64,000 nucleotides of DNA from Petunia secreta. Taxonomy: Eukaryota; Streptophyta; Magnoliopsida; Solanales; Solanaceae. Under the pieces are notes generated by a model. It searched no databases. It saw only the letters and a list, made by a program, of their open reading frames with translations, and was not told the DNA's origin. This document shows, one piece after another, positions 49,356-60,930 of the stretch. Location of the stretch: the NCBI GenBank assembly GCA_029990175.1, contig JARKIP010000017.1:18060001-18124000 (forward strand), read 5' to 3'. The position numbers and the translations under genes were made by a program. The first letter of the stretch is position 1. Every line of letters begins with the position of its first letter.

Positions 49356-50200
49356 GTTTTACTTCATGAAAATTTAGAGTTAAAGGTCTAGTGCGGTTTA
49401 TCGTCCATCCATCATTGGCATATCTCCTTCATACTTTAACTCTTTGAGAAATTACTTTAGCGTTATAAGTGCACATGTAATCAACTTTGTTGCTGGTATC
49501 CTACCTCAGTTCATGATCCAACTACATGCCTCTTTTATTTTCACTTTCTCAAGTCATAATATTTCCAATTCAAAGACAATACCCTGAAGTAGATGTTCAG
49601 TCTGGAGATCATTCCTGGTCTGTATCATATTACCCAGTAGTACTTGCATGATCCTTATCCTTGTATGATACACCCTGTTCAGATGAACCTTTGACATGCA
49701 TTAGGATATGAGTAACTACATTCCCAAGAAAAGCTCATCAACTGAGATGCTGCATAGTGCGTTCGTAAAAATAATATAGCTTGCATCAAATCTTCTGTAG
49801 TGTGTAGTGACAAGGTACGTCAAAGGCTCCCCTATTGCATCAAGCGTGAGCTAATTCTTAGTTCCATCGACCTGTTCTATCTCGAAAGGTATATCGAAGA
49901 GGTAACTATCGGCTGAATCATGTTAACCCATTAAAAGTTTCGTGTATCTTTACTTAAAAAATATAGAACTTTCTTCTCGTGATCGAGGATGGATCAGCTT
50001 AGTCAGAATAAGCTGTGCAATGGTGTTATCATATTATCCAGATATTTTATTCCAAAAGTTCGATATGCGTGTTATAATTCTGATCCTGTAATCAAGAAAT
50101 AATGCCCGTGGAGTAGTTCATGAAGGTCGTGCAAGTTCTCTTGTTTTCCGTGCGAATTTTTCTTTAGACTTAGGCTCGTTCAAGGACAAACGAGAGTATA
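49356..50200. other. Element B interior, right part, unassigned
   Basis: No recognisable coding motif on either strand. Confidence 0.4.
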
Positions 50201-50201
50201 A

Positions 50202-50212
50202 GTGGAGGAGAA
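50202..50212 (+). other. Element B polypurine tract
   Basis: gtggaggagaa lies directly before the 3' LTR start TGAAACGACC. Confidence 0.75.
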
Positions 50213-52476
50213 TGAAACGACCACGGTCAGTAATTTCGGAAGTTAGGACTCCAATTGGCGTTCCGATAATTTTAAAATATTCGTAAGGTCCATTAGGACC
50301 TGTCTGTAAAATTTGAATTAAATCAGACCTCATTTGGTACGTATCGGAAGAAGATTTCAGTTTTTATTGTCGATAAATATTAAAAAGAGATTTTCGAGCT
50401 CGATTTTAGCGAATGAGCTACGATTCGAAATCCGAAAGCTCCGTTAGGTTCGTATGATAATTTATGACTTTTGTGAACTTTTGAAAGTGAATTTCTATGC
50501 TGTTCGGCTAGTTTCCGTTAAAATGCCGAAAGTTAAATAATTTGACCTTTTTCCATTTAAATTCACATCTTGAGTTTTGGGAATCCGATTTGAGATCCGC
50601 CTTAGCAAGTATGCTACATATATTTTGTTTAACGTAGCAGAGGAGAAAATGCCAAAAAATGCGAAAAGAACCGGAGAAAAATAGAATTTTTACTCCGAAA
50701 CATCCAGGTAATGATGTTAACTCATTATCTTAGCTTATTATGTGTGTGTGGAAATATTTTTATGGTAAAAATTGGGATATTAGACATCGTTTTAATAAGC
50801 TCAATTGATAGTTTCAAGGGTCAATTGGACCCCGATAATGAGATTGATTATATATTCGTACTCAGTGAGTTATGGGCAACATATAAATGTAATTTATTTA
50901 GGGTTTAGTTATGTGACCTTAAACCCTATACATAGGCCTGCCCTGCATATTGCGTATGCAAATAGGGTATCAGGTTCCTAACCGGATTGCCCTAAGATGT
51001 GAGGAATGAAGCCTTTAGCCTAATTTGATATATTTTTCTGCTTACTGAACAGAGTGGGATCGTTTGGCAATGAAACCAAAGGATAAAGCGGTTGTTGATT
51101 AACAATGCTAATTTTTGGGAGAGGTAAGTGTTTATATCCTATTTTTGGAGGCACCTGGCCTCGTGGATTTTCTACCACGTGTTCCTTACGTGTGTAGCTG
51201 GAAATAGGCGTACTCATTACGCCTTAGCCTTGGATTTACATTGTATATTATATGTTATGTCCTCTTGTTGGTATTCATTAAAGATCTGAGCATTGTACCA
51301 TGGCTGTAAGTTGGAATCTACTTCCCGGCTGTCGATGAGAGTCCCGTGCCGGTGAAGGGCTATTATTGCATCATATTACATTCATATTCATTACATTGCA
51401 TATCATATCCAGTGCAGGAGTATTCCGCCCCAGGAGAGTGCAGGAGTATTCCGCCTCTGGTTTATATCATATTGGGTGCATGAGTATTCCGCGCCAGGAG
51501 CAGGAGTATTCCGCTCTTATGTCAGATACTGAGTGCAGGAGTATTCCACCTCAGCTTTACATTATATCGAGGGCAGGAGCATTTCGCCTCAGGAGAGTGC
51601 AGGAGTATTCCGCCTCTGGTTTATATTATATCGGATGCAGGAGTATTCTGCCCCAGGAGCAGGAGTATTCCGCTCTAGTTGGTTTTCAGATTGGATTCCC
51701 CTCGAATGCAGGAGTATTCCGCTTCGGGATGGGATGACGGGCACATGTGACCCTTTGCATCATATTTCATTTCATCTTATTTTATTTCATTTCATACCAT
51801 TGTGTAGACTTGTGGTACATAACTACTGTTCTGCTTCTACGTGCATTGCTTATTTGTAGATATGTTTCTGGCTCGTACTCCTGGTTGAGGTTATGGTTTC
51901 ATACGTGTTTCCGATTATTATCTGGCTCTGCCTTTCTATAATTTAAATAAGAGAAATTTTGTTTATATGTTTCTCCTCCCTGGCTAGCTATCCTATTCTT
52001 TGAGGTGGCTAGTCTGCCCCACTTATTGAGTCCTTTTGACTCACCCTTATTTGTTATTTTTTTCTTGTCTATCTATTTCGTTTCGGCAGGTTCGCTCCAG
52101 GATTGAGTTCGCCACGTTATGAAGGAGCAAAGACGACTTCAGCTGTTAGGGTGAGCCAACTTTAATTCCGGATGGCCACCAGTTTATTGGTTATTATTTC
52201 TGTGTCATTTTGCTCCCTTCAGGAGGTATCTGTCTTCTTTTATACTCTTAGATGTCTAGTCTGGATAGCCCTAAACCTAGTATGTTGGGTATCAGCTGTA
52301 ATTCTTTTTGTACAGCTTAGAGGTATCAGTATGTCTGTATTTTTTTTTAAAAATCTTGTCCTTATTTATGAATTGTTATATTTATTTTCCTAATTTAATT
52401 GGTAAGGGTTCGCCTGAGGGGTCTAGGGGAGAATGTCGGGTGCCCGCACGGCCTAACCGAATTCTGGGTCGTGTCA
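50213..52476 (+). repeat. Element B 3' LTR
   Basis: 2264 bp, starting TGAAACGACC and ending GTGTCA. It lacks the MULE insertion of the 5' LTR and so shows its empty site at 50870-50880. It has about 24 extra bases near 50935-50960 compared with the 5' LTR. Confidence 0.92.
51405..51725 (+). repeat. 16-bp minisatellite in B's 3' LTR
   Basis: About ten copies of GCAGGAGTATTCCGCC variants; see 20645-21035. Confidence 0.8.
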
Positions 52477-53137
52477 CCAGTTTACTTTACTTGTTTGAAT
52501 TTAAATCCTTACCATTCACATCTATATAAGGGACTTATTTTTTACACACAGACATTGATACACAGTTTCACACATTGAACACATATACACACGACTGAAG
52601 TCATCCTCTTCTCCTCTTAACCACTCTGAAAACTCTCATTATTTCTCTCTTCGTTCTGCTACTAAAGGAAGTGTTAAAAGAAAGTTTGTAAGGGCTTTTA
52701 GTGTGTTGAATAACTAATGTTTCTCTCTTGCTTGTGCGTTCATTGAATCATTAATGGTAAACTGTCTTTTCTTCACTCTATAGACATGTATCTGTGACTC
52801 TATGATGTTGCCTGGGCTTTCTTTTGGCTAGTAAATATGCCTGCAAATTCTTCTTGGGATAATTCTAGGAACTATACCCAGATTTCAATAACAGGGGTTC
52901 CACGTTCTGACAAAGAAGGCATGAGAAGCCTCATATTACTAACCTATTTTATGCAGGGGAGTAAGCTCAATAGGCTTATGTGTTAAACCAACACAGTATC
53001 ATGACCTGATACTCTCACACACTGCCTTGGTTTAGTTCTATGATTCTACTATGATATAGATTTTTCCTACTTGCTTATGTATTTGTTAGAATCCTCCCTG
53101 CTTGTACGTATTTTAAAACAGGGTATACAGTCATACA
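52477..53137 (+). repeat. Element A 3' LTR, second part
   Basis: Continues A's LTR (match to 1967-2628) after element B. It is cut at tcataca (53131-53137), where MULE E begins. Confidence 0.9.
52523..52530 (+). promoter_or_regulatory. Candidate TATA box in element A 3' LTR
   Basis: Equivalent of 2008-2015 (tatataag), located in the piece of A's 3' LTR that resumes after element B. The element B insertion separates it from most of the upstream U3. Confidence 0.5.
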
Positions 53138-53412
53138 CTGTGAGAAAATAGGGGAAAGGACCCCCTAACTCTTTAAATAAGGACAGGGGACAACCTTGAT
53201 TTTTGCTATTCTTTTATTCCCAAAAATTGTTAATTTGTCATTATTGGGTTAATTAGTGGGGCCAGGGGTGATTTCATATGTTTAAAAACTTGTGGGCCGA
53301 AAATAACGGGGCCAAAGTGGATACAATTTAAAACTTGGGGCTTAAATCTTTCCCTCCCATCATATTAGTCGATACATTTGCCCCTCTCTTCATTTCTCTC
53401 TACACACTTCCC

Positions 53413-53415
<3 letters not shown>

Positions 53416-53463
<48 letters not shown>
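53416..53463. repeat. CT microsatellite
   Basis: About 22 CT units in the likely 5' UTR of the E gene. Confidence 0.95.
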
Positions 53464-53466
<3 letters not shown>

Positions 53467-53769
53467 ACAAAGAACTCAAACGAAAAACTACTTCAAAATC
53501 TCCGGTTCCAGTCAACATTGTTTCAGTTCGTTTTCATTTTAGCAAAATTTCTAATCATCGCTGAGTGGGTAACGTGGTTCCATCAAAATCAAGGTAAATT
53601 TTGACTGTTTTGATGAAATTTCACTGTGTCGATAAAAAGTGCATTTTAGTTTTTTCTGCTTTTGTCTGTTGCTTTTACATTGCTTAGTGTCACTGTTTTT
53701 TTGGGTTTTTGATGGTTAACTTCACATGCAAACTAGTAAAACTGGTTGTTGTAAAGAATCATCGTTGTT

Positions 53770-54130
53770 GTGCACAAACATCGGTGTTATATGCGTGCAT
53801 AAATGGCTTGATGTGTACACATAAGGGTTGATGTGCACATATCTAGATTTATGTTGAACATATCTGCTTAAATGGTTCGTAGTGATGATGGTCATAAATT
53901 ATGCACATAATTTAATATGTGCACACATAAATTAATATGTGTGCACATATTAACTTATGCGTGCACATATTAATTTATGTGTGCAGATATTAAATTATGT
54001 GTGCACATTATTTAACTAGTACAACATCATTGTAGTCTTTGCACATATTATAATATGTGTGCACATATTATAGTACGTGTGCACATAAAAAGAATATGTG
54101 TGCACATCTTAATTTATGTGTGCATCATCT
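53770..54130. repeat. Palindromic motif cluster 1 (5' UTR intron)
   Basis: About thirteen copies of ATGTGTGCACATATT and variants, spaced by A/T-rich linkers such as taattt. All lie inside the candidate intron 53594-54183. Confidence 0.85.
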
Positions 54131-55077
54131 AATCTTTTATGTATTTTATGTTCCTTATATTTTTGTTTAACTTTGTTTTGTAGATAAAATGGTTAGTACT
54201 CGTAGTGGTGGTGTAAACTAGACATAGTCACAGCGGTCTATTCATCTATGGAGTAGTAAGAAGAAGAGGGATGATAAGGAAATCGAGACGTCTCAAGCCA
54301 CTAGCAATAAAAGACCTGCTAGTAAGGAGTGTAACGAGGAGCATGGGGAAAGCCAAGTTAGCATTGATATGAATCCTCCAGAACAGTTGCATGAACGAGA
54401 GAAGGCCGTTGGTGATGCAGTAGCAGATGATGAAGTTGGAGTAGCGGAATCATCTGATGATGACAGTGTAGTTAGTAGTACAGTAGAAGAAAGAGGAGAA
54501 CCACAAATTAAAGGAGGTGCTGGTAAAGATGAAGAAGGAAGAGAAGATGTTCAAATTGGACAAATAGAAGCAGGTAGTTATGGAGCAGGTGAAAAAGAAG
54601 GAGAAAATGAAGCGCAAATTGAATGATTTGGTATTAGAGAAGAAGAAGTAGGTGAAACTGAAGCAGGTGTTGTTAGTGGTAGAGTAGAAGAAGAAAGAGG
54701 ACAATTAGAAGCAGGTGATGGTAGTTGTGGTGCAGGAGAAAGAGAAAGAGAAGTTGAAGCAGGTGATGGTGAAGCAGTAGAAAGAGAACAAGAAAGAGGG
54801 GAATATGTTCAGACTGGAGAAAATGAAGCAGGTGAGGCTGGTGAAGCTGGAGAAGAAAGAGTAGCTATTGAAACTGGAGAAGAAGAAGCTGCAGAAAAAG
54901 AAGTTGGTGGTACAGGAGAAAATTTCAATCCTGATATTGCTGTTGGTAATGTTTTAAGGGAACTAGGTGGTGCAGTTAAAGATGAGTCAGCAGAGAAAAG
55001 AGGAGAAGAGGATGTTGAAATGGCAATAGGTGAAGACGTCGCTGATCAGGTAGGAGAATTCGTCCAACTAATATGGC

Positions 55078-55315
55078 AGATGTGTACACATATTATGATA
55101 TGTGTGCACATATTGTAATAGGTGTACACATATTACAATATGCACACATATCATGATATGTGCCAACATCTCATTATAGTTGCACATATTATGATATGCG
55201 CACACATATCATAATATGTGTGCACATATAATATTATGTGGTCACATAATATTAGATGTGCACATCTCGTTATATGTGTGCACATATTATGAGATGTGCT
55301 CATATCTATCTGTTT
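55078..55315. repeat. Palindromic motif cluster 2 (intron)
   Basis: About twelve copies of ATGTGTGCACATAT, ATGTGTACACATAT and variants, inside the candidate intron 55050-55358. Confidence 0.85.
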
Positions 55316-56258
55316 GATGATTAATTCAAGCAGTCAATAATGTGTTCTGAATGTGCAGGTTCATGGTGAGGTTGCTTTCACTTCTCAGAACAACCTGAGG
55401 ATGGATATGGACGTACATGGCGAGACGAGAGTGCCTAGATTTGCTGTGAGATCCTCTATCGCAGGTTCGTTTGCCGCTTTTAGAAAAGTCTTGACAAGCC
55501 TTAAATTTGAGAACAGTTTCAGAAACAGCATATTTGGTCACCTATTGGAGTTGAATACCAATGCCCTCTTCGCTCCAAAATTAGTCCATGGCCTCCGGGA
55601 ACGCGCAATTGTTTGTGGAAAGAAGAAGGAATTGTGGGTCAACTTTAACGAATTACCTGTTAGTTCTGGCCTCCGTGAATTTGCATTGATGACTGGTCTT
55701 CAGTGTCACTCTTTCCCGTCTGACGAATTTATAACTGGGGAGGCTGCTAAGAGGGGTTAAGCTTTATGGTTCGCGATAGCAAATGAGGGCAAGCAGAAGT
55801 CTGTTAAAGCAGAGCAACTACTGGAGCTGATCGAGACAAGCATAACCATTAGTAGACCGCACAAGTTTCGCCTTTGCTTGGCTTGGTTTGCACACGCAAT
55901 TCTTTGTGCCAAAGATAAGCTTACAAGCATTCCCAAAAAGTGTGTCCACCTAGCATCCAGGCCGAACACATACTTCAATGAATATCCATGGGGCAGAGAG
56001 AGCTTTGACCGAACAATGAAGTATTTTCTTATACAGTCTGTGGATAAAAAGGATTTCATCCTATATGGCCTTCCTTGGGAATTCATTGCCTGGGCATATG
56101 AAGCCATTCCGTCGCTGAGGCACGGTGAATTTCTTGAGCTGCCCACAAAGCCAAGGATGATACGGTGGATGTCAGACAAGCAAGAGCGTGAGTGCGACCA
56201 GTTGTTTCGCAATGATATTAACCCGGTAATTCTATAGTTTATATGCAGTCAGTCAATT

Positions 56259-56485
56259 TATGTGTACACATAATTAATATGTGTACACATCGTGATTTAT
56301 GTGAGCATATATAAATTATATGTACACATTTATGATTTATGTGTGCCCATATTTCATAGGTGTACACATAATGTTTTATGAGTGCACATAATGCAGCACC
56401 ACAATTGATGTTGATCCTTCTATAATATGTGTATACATAATGATTTATGTGTCCACATATTGTGAGATGTTTGCACATATTATAT
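56259..56485. repeat. Palindromic motif cluster 3 (intron)
   Basis: About ten copies, mostly the TGTGTACACAT form, in the intron after exon 3. Confidence 0.85.
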
Positions 56486-57437
56486 ACAGCTAAAACTTCT
56501 ATCTATTCATCTCATTTGTGATGTTTTTTTTTTCTCTTTTTTTTTTTTTTGGTTGATGAGGGGTGCAAGTGGTGACCCCTTGCCTTGTTCCAACTCCTAG
56601 CGAGATGGAGAAGGATTTCATGATAAAGTTTGTTCTGTATGAAGATGTGGAGGATGAAGTGATTGATAAGCTGACTGAAAAGTTGGATGCTGTTAGTAGA
56701 CTGACTTTGGCAGTTCAAAGTCCAGTGGATGAGTAGGAAGATGGTTCAAGAGTTAATGTTGGAGCTTTAAGAGATCCTGGTGATGGTGGAGATTTTAGAG
56801 AAGATGGTTTGAATGATTGTGCAGATGTTGAAATTCGTGTACAAGATGTTGCTGCAAAGCATGAAGTTGCCAGACGTGTAAGCTTCAGTGCTTTTGGTGG
56901 GGCTGGTCATAATAGAGGTTTTGAAAAATCTTTTGTTCTATAGGTGATGGTGGAGAAGGTACATCCATATCCCATTATTGTTGCCAATGTAAATTGTGCC
57001 AACACTGGAAAGAAGAAAGAGATAAAAAGAAACAGATGTTGAATGATATGAAGGAGGTCCTTGATTCCCTTCTACAATGGACAAAGCAGCAGCCCAGTAG
57101 GACTGTGTACCCTGCAAGGACACAGATATCTCCTTATGTACATTCTATAAAGAGGAGGGCAAGTATGGTGAAGAATAAAAAGACCACTCCAGTTGCAAAG
57201 AAGGTTCATGAAATTGTCCAGGAAGAGGTTCAGGAACAGGTTGAGGCAGAAGTTGAGGAGTGACTTCCTGTTAATATTATAAGTGTGTTGATCCGGCAAA
57301 GAAAAAAGCTTTTGATGCATACATGCGCTCGAGAAAAAGGCAGAAGATGATTGTTATGGGCCATGAATATGATCAGGCTGAATTTCGTTTGATTACAACC
57401 ATGTCAGAGTGGCTGGAGAATCAGGTAAATGAGTAAC

Positions 57438-57675
57438 TATAATATGTGCACACATAAAAGGAATATGTGTACACTTAAAAGGAATATGTCCACACACAGA
57501 AAGAATATGTGCACACATTTCTTTTTATGTGCACATATTCTTATTATGTGCACATATTTCTTTTTATGTGTGAACATATTCCTTTTATGTGCACTTATTC
57601 CTTTTATGTGTGCACTTATTCCTTTTATGTTTTCACATAATCTATTTATCATCTCACAATATGTGTGCACATATG
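57438..57675. repeat. Palindromic motif cluster 4 (intron)
   Basis: About ten copies, more degenerate (aatatgtgcacacat, ccttttatgtgcac), inside the candidate intron 57425-57745. Confidence 0.85.
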
Positions 57676-58408
57676 CTAAAGTTTATATATTGACACATTT
57701 TTATAACTATGATACGAAGCTTCTTTTTTTTCATAATGTCTGCAGCTCGTTGAAGTAATCTTGAGCCTAATGAGGATAAGACTCAACGAATTCACAAGTC
57801 ACTATGATCCGAGTGATGTCATCCTCGACATGAACTTCTGCTCAGTCACTGCTGGATCGTACATGGACCTTGAAAAGGAGGCAGAGAAGGAGGGGATTTC
57901 TTTGGAAGCTTATTTGAAGATGACGCTTATTGCGCAAGGACTCGTGGATTATACGCTTGGTAAGACTCCTTACCCAGGTGGGCGCCGTTGGGATGGGGTC
58001 AAGAGGATATTTACAGTCATGAACATTATAAAAAAGCGTTATGTGACTGTGGTTTTCATGGTCGAGGAAGGAAGGATTGAAGTTTGTGACTGTAATATTG
58101 GGGTGTTCAATGACGATACTTTTGCGCCATATATGTTCCCCTTCATGGTAATGTTCCCAAAACTCTTGCGAGATTGTGGCAAATTCAACCACTTGCCAGA
58201 TGACATCCTGCAGTAAGAAATGTGGCCTTATGAGAGGTTGAATAGTTTACCACACAATGACATGGGGACAGCATGTGGTGGGTATTAACTGATGTTCATC
58301 GAGCACCTCCTCACCAACACCCCAATGACGAAACTCAGCGATAATTCTATGGAGGACTGCAGGTACAGGTGGGCAGTGGACGTATTTCATGAAAAGATAT
58401 ATCCTTAA

Positions 58409-58723
58409 GTTGTTACAATTTAGTTGAAATTTTTTGATAATCAAAGCCGTGTTTGGCTTTTTATTGGTCTGTAAGGATAATTTGAGCCGTTTATGGCTTT
58501 GTTTTTATTTCCTTTTGTGTATGCTTAATACTTTTGGTAAAAATTAGCTATGAAAAAATGTGGTTATGTTTGTATGTTATGTTACATTTCTATTGTTATA
58601 TTTCTCTCCTTTGAATTGACGATATATGTGCGGACACACCATTAAATATGCGTAACACTTAAAATTAATAAGTGTAAGAAGTAAACGACTCTTGTGAGGA
58701 GTTCAATCTGTTTAGTATAACTG
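58409..58723. other. Downstream of the DUF1985/Ulp1-like gene
   Basis: A/T-rich non-coding DNA, probably its 3' UTR. No motif copies until about 58724. Confidence 0.4.
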
Positions 58724-59245
58724 CACATAGAATTTTATATGTACACATATTATATTACGTATACACATATAATAATATGTGCAACTATTGGCACTAAGAT
58801 ATGCTAAGTTATCCTCCAATTAGAAAGTTATGTGTACACACGCATATAATATTATGTGTACACGTATTATAATATGTGTAACTATTTACACAAATATATG
58901 CTTGGTTCCACTGCACATATTATAATAAGTGTACATATATAAAACTGTGTGCACACATATAATAATATATGTACACTCGCATATAATATGTGTAACTATT
59001 GGCACTAAGATTTGAAAAATACCACATTTTGTGTACACATATTATAATATATGCACGCATATAATATTATGTGTACACTTATTATATTATGTGTAGCTAT
59101 TTGTACAATGATATGCTTGGTTCCTCTGCACATATTATAATATGTGCGCACATAATATTATATGCGTGCACGTATTATAATATGTGTAGACTTATAATAT
59201 TATGAGTGTACATATTAAATGATGTGTACACATATTGTGAGATGT
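58724..59245. repeat. Palindromic motif cluster 5 (between convergent genes)
   Basis: Dense array of cacatattataatatgtg and tgtgtacac words beyond the 3' end of the DUF1985/Ulp1-like gene. Part of it (58993-59190) is repeated directly at 59729-59915. Confidence 0.85.
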
Positions 59246-59728
59246 ACAGTTGAACCATGCATATCTTAGTTATGTACTTTGCATTGCGTTAGCTGTCCAT
59301 TTATGTTAGGGTACATGTAGTTTTGGTAATATTTTCATATATAATATGTTGCTTTGGTTTAATCAAAACTCATTCAAGTATTTTTCTATGTGTTCTTTGG
59401 TACTCATCAAGTCTAGAGTTTATAATGAGTGAGAAATCTTAAAAATCCACACAAATTGATATACTTATAGTGCATTTCAATGTGAAACGATAAAAAATAT
59501 GCACCAAAGCACTTGGTTCATGTATTTTACACTATTATCATCATTATCCAAAACTAATAATGTAATCTTTGTTTGAATTCAGCCTTCAACTCAAGGTTTA
59601 CTTGCAGTATCAACAAAGGACGATCAAATAGACCAAGATGGATACATTAAGTGCATATATACCGCAAAATTATGCCCTATTCACTATAACTCAGTGTAAG
59701 CAATAGTGGGATCATTCTTTACTTCTAA
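59246..59728. other. Spacer between motif clusters 5 and 6
   Basis: No coding region and no motif copies recognised. Confidence 0.4.
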
Positions 59729-60020
59729 GATTTGAAAAATACCACATTATGTGTACACATATTATAATATGTGCACGCATATAATATTATGTGTATACTT
59801 ATTATATTATGTGTAACTATTTTCATAATGATATGCTTGGTTCCTCTGCACATATTATAATATGTGCACATATAATATTATATGCATGCACGTATTATAG
59901 TATGTGTACACGTAAATTTCTAATTGGATGATAACTTAGCATATCTTTGTGCAAATAGTTACACATATTATAATATGATGCGTGCACATATTATAATATC
60001 TGTACGCATAAATTCATATG
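59729..60020. repeat. Palindromic motif cluster 6 (between convergent genes)
   Basis: Second copy of a segment of cluster 5. Its end (59914-59945) is an inverted copy of 58795-58830. It precedes the 3' end of the minus-strand transposase. Confidence 0.8.
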
Positions 60021-60263
60021 TGAAGTTGAACCATATAGATATTAGTTATGTATTTTTCCTTAATGGTTGTCATTCGAAACATAATGGTTGGCAAGCAAAA
60101 AAACTATATGTCTGAGACTTTGTGGGCATTGGAAACATAATGAAAATGATGAACAGTTAATTGTTAAAAGTTACAAAGATAAAATACGCAATAGTACGGA
60201 TAATTGTTCAACATACAAGCTGTTAAAAAGGACAAATGCTCTACGACCAACACCACTACTATT

Positions 60264-60930
60264 TCAAACTCCTGATTGTACTCCTCGATGGGGACATGTC
60301 ATTTTTTTGTGGCCAAATCTTTTGCATATTCCACATCTATTTCTCATGCTTTTAAATGCTTCCCCAACTGATAGCATTCTCTTGGTCCCCCTCCTTCCCC
60401 GTGGGATCTTCACATAAGGTGGACGTATTTTTCACTCGTAAAGCTCCGGTGGAGCATTCCACAATTCCTCTGGTAAGATTGGATGTATTATGTCTATATA
60501 AGCGAGAATGTACGTACTGGTGTAATAATACGGAGAAGTAAAATTGTACAATTCACTCCCATATACTCCATACTGACGTCTTATGGATGCACAAGCATGT
60601 ACAGAAGGATACATATCAATCTGAAACTTTCGACACGAACATATCCTTTCGCATAGATTGATATTGACAGCATCATCTCCGATACCAATTGAATACATAT
60701 CCGTGCCATTGGTAACAACCAATAACCTTGCTCCCGCGTCATTATTATTCATTAATATATCCTCAAGTGAAGGGACACATGGATTTGTATGTTTCATGAA
60801 CATCGTATGCCTCTCATGAAATTTTTCAGAAAAGTTTCGTATGATAGCATTAAAAAAGGCTGTTTCGTATGAACCTCTAGCTAACAAAATAGAATTATAA
60901 CTTATAACTAAGATACTTATATGAACTAAT
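60264..60930 (-). pseudogene. MuDR-type MULE transposase, C-terminal part
   Basis: Read on the minus strand: SILLARGSYETAFFNAIIRNF, then EKFHERHTMF, then the SWIM zinc-finger region ERICSCRKFQIDMYPSVHAC, then SPYYYTSTYILAYIDIIHPI, then, after one in-frame tga near 60434, GRRGTKRMLSVGEAFKSM and the CCHC knuckle CGICKRFGHKKMTC. In a SWIM CxC...CxH finger the third Cys is expected before VH, but Ser is found (PSVHA). The frame otherwise stays open to 60264. The DDE catalytic part, which should lie at larger coordinates, is not recognised before the LINE sequence. Upstream of about 60930 the frame no longer resembles a transposase. Confidence 0.75.

Larger units (their letters stand above)
18136..52476 (+). 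mobile_element. Element B: Ty3/gypsy retrotransposon with tRNA-Met PBS, eroded
   Basis: Inserted in A's 3' LTR. The LTRs begin TGAAA(T/C)GACC and end GTCA. They are flanked by caagt (18131-18135) and ccagt (52477-52481), a 5-bp TSD with one mismatch. The empty site can be read in A's 5' LTR at about 1962-1972. The PBS at 21788 fits initiator tRNA-Met, as in chromovirus-type gypsy elements. The interior is split by element C and keeps only gag traces and an inverted integrase fragment. LTR mismatch in a 205-base hand sample is about 8%. Confidence 0.9.
374..53137 (+). mobile_element. Element A: Tat/Ogre-like Ty3/gypsy retrotransposon, interrupted
   Basis: The outermost element seen. It has a 5' LTR (374-3937), a PBS, an ORF1-gag-protease-RT-RNase H-aRNase H-integrase order, a 3' UTR minisatellite, a polypurine tract and a 3' LTR starting at 16689. 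The LTR starts TGTTG and the 5' copy ends ACA. The second RNase H after the first, the lack of a chromodomain after integrase and the ORF1 upstream of gag are traits of the Tat/Ogre branch. The 3' LTR is split by element B (18136-52476), resumes at 52477 and is cut again by MULE E at about 53138, so its last part is outside the window. Hand comparison of a 185-base stretch of the two LTRs gives roughly 9% mismatch, an old insertion. Every coding domain is broken. Confidence 0.92.
53594..58408 (+). pseudogene. MULE E DUF1985/Ulp1-like gene, five exons, broken
   Basis: Candidate model: 5' UTR exon to 53593 (AAG|GTAAAT); intron to 54183; exon 54184-55049 with start codon 54189; intron 55050-55358 (CAG|GTAGGA to TGCAG); exon 55359-56225; intron to about 56570-56604; exon to 57424 (CAG|GTAAAT); intron to 57745 (CTGCAG); exon 57746-58408. 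Exon 2 codes an acidic Glu/Gly-rich repetitive region (287 codons). Exon 3 (289 codons) has the DUF1985 pattern FGHLLELNTNALFAPKLVHG, ELWVNFNELP and FALMTGLQC. Exon 4 has a Cys-rich, then coiled-coil part (CCQCKLCQHW). Exon 5 resembles the Ulp1/C48 peptidase C-terminal domain (WDGVKRIF, EVCDCN, TACGG). The expected catalytic His is not seen (KKRYVTV), but Asp and Cys are. Phases agree across introns 1-2. Stops lie in exon 2 (3), exon 3 (1) and exon 5 (2). Confidence 0.7.

Noticed and set aside
54369..54626. Acidic frame as an independent small gene
   Set aside because: The same frame continues on both sides of single stop codons and joins the exon model of the DUF1985/Ulp1-like gene.
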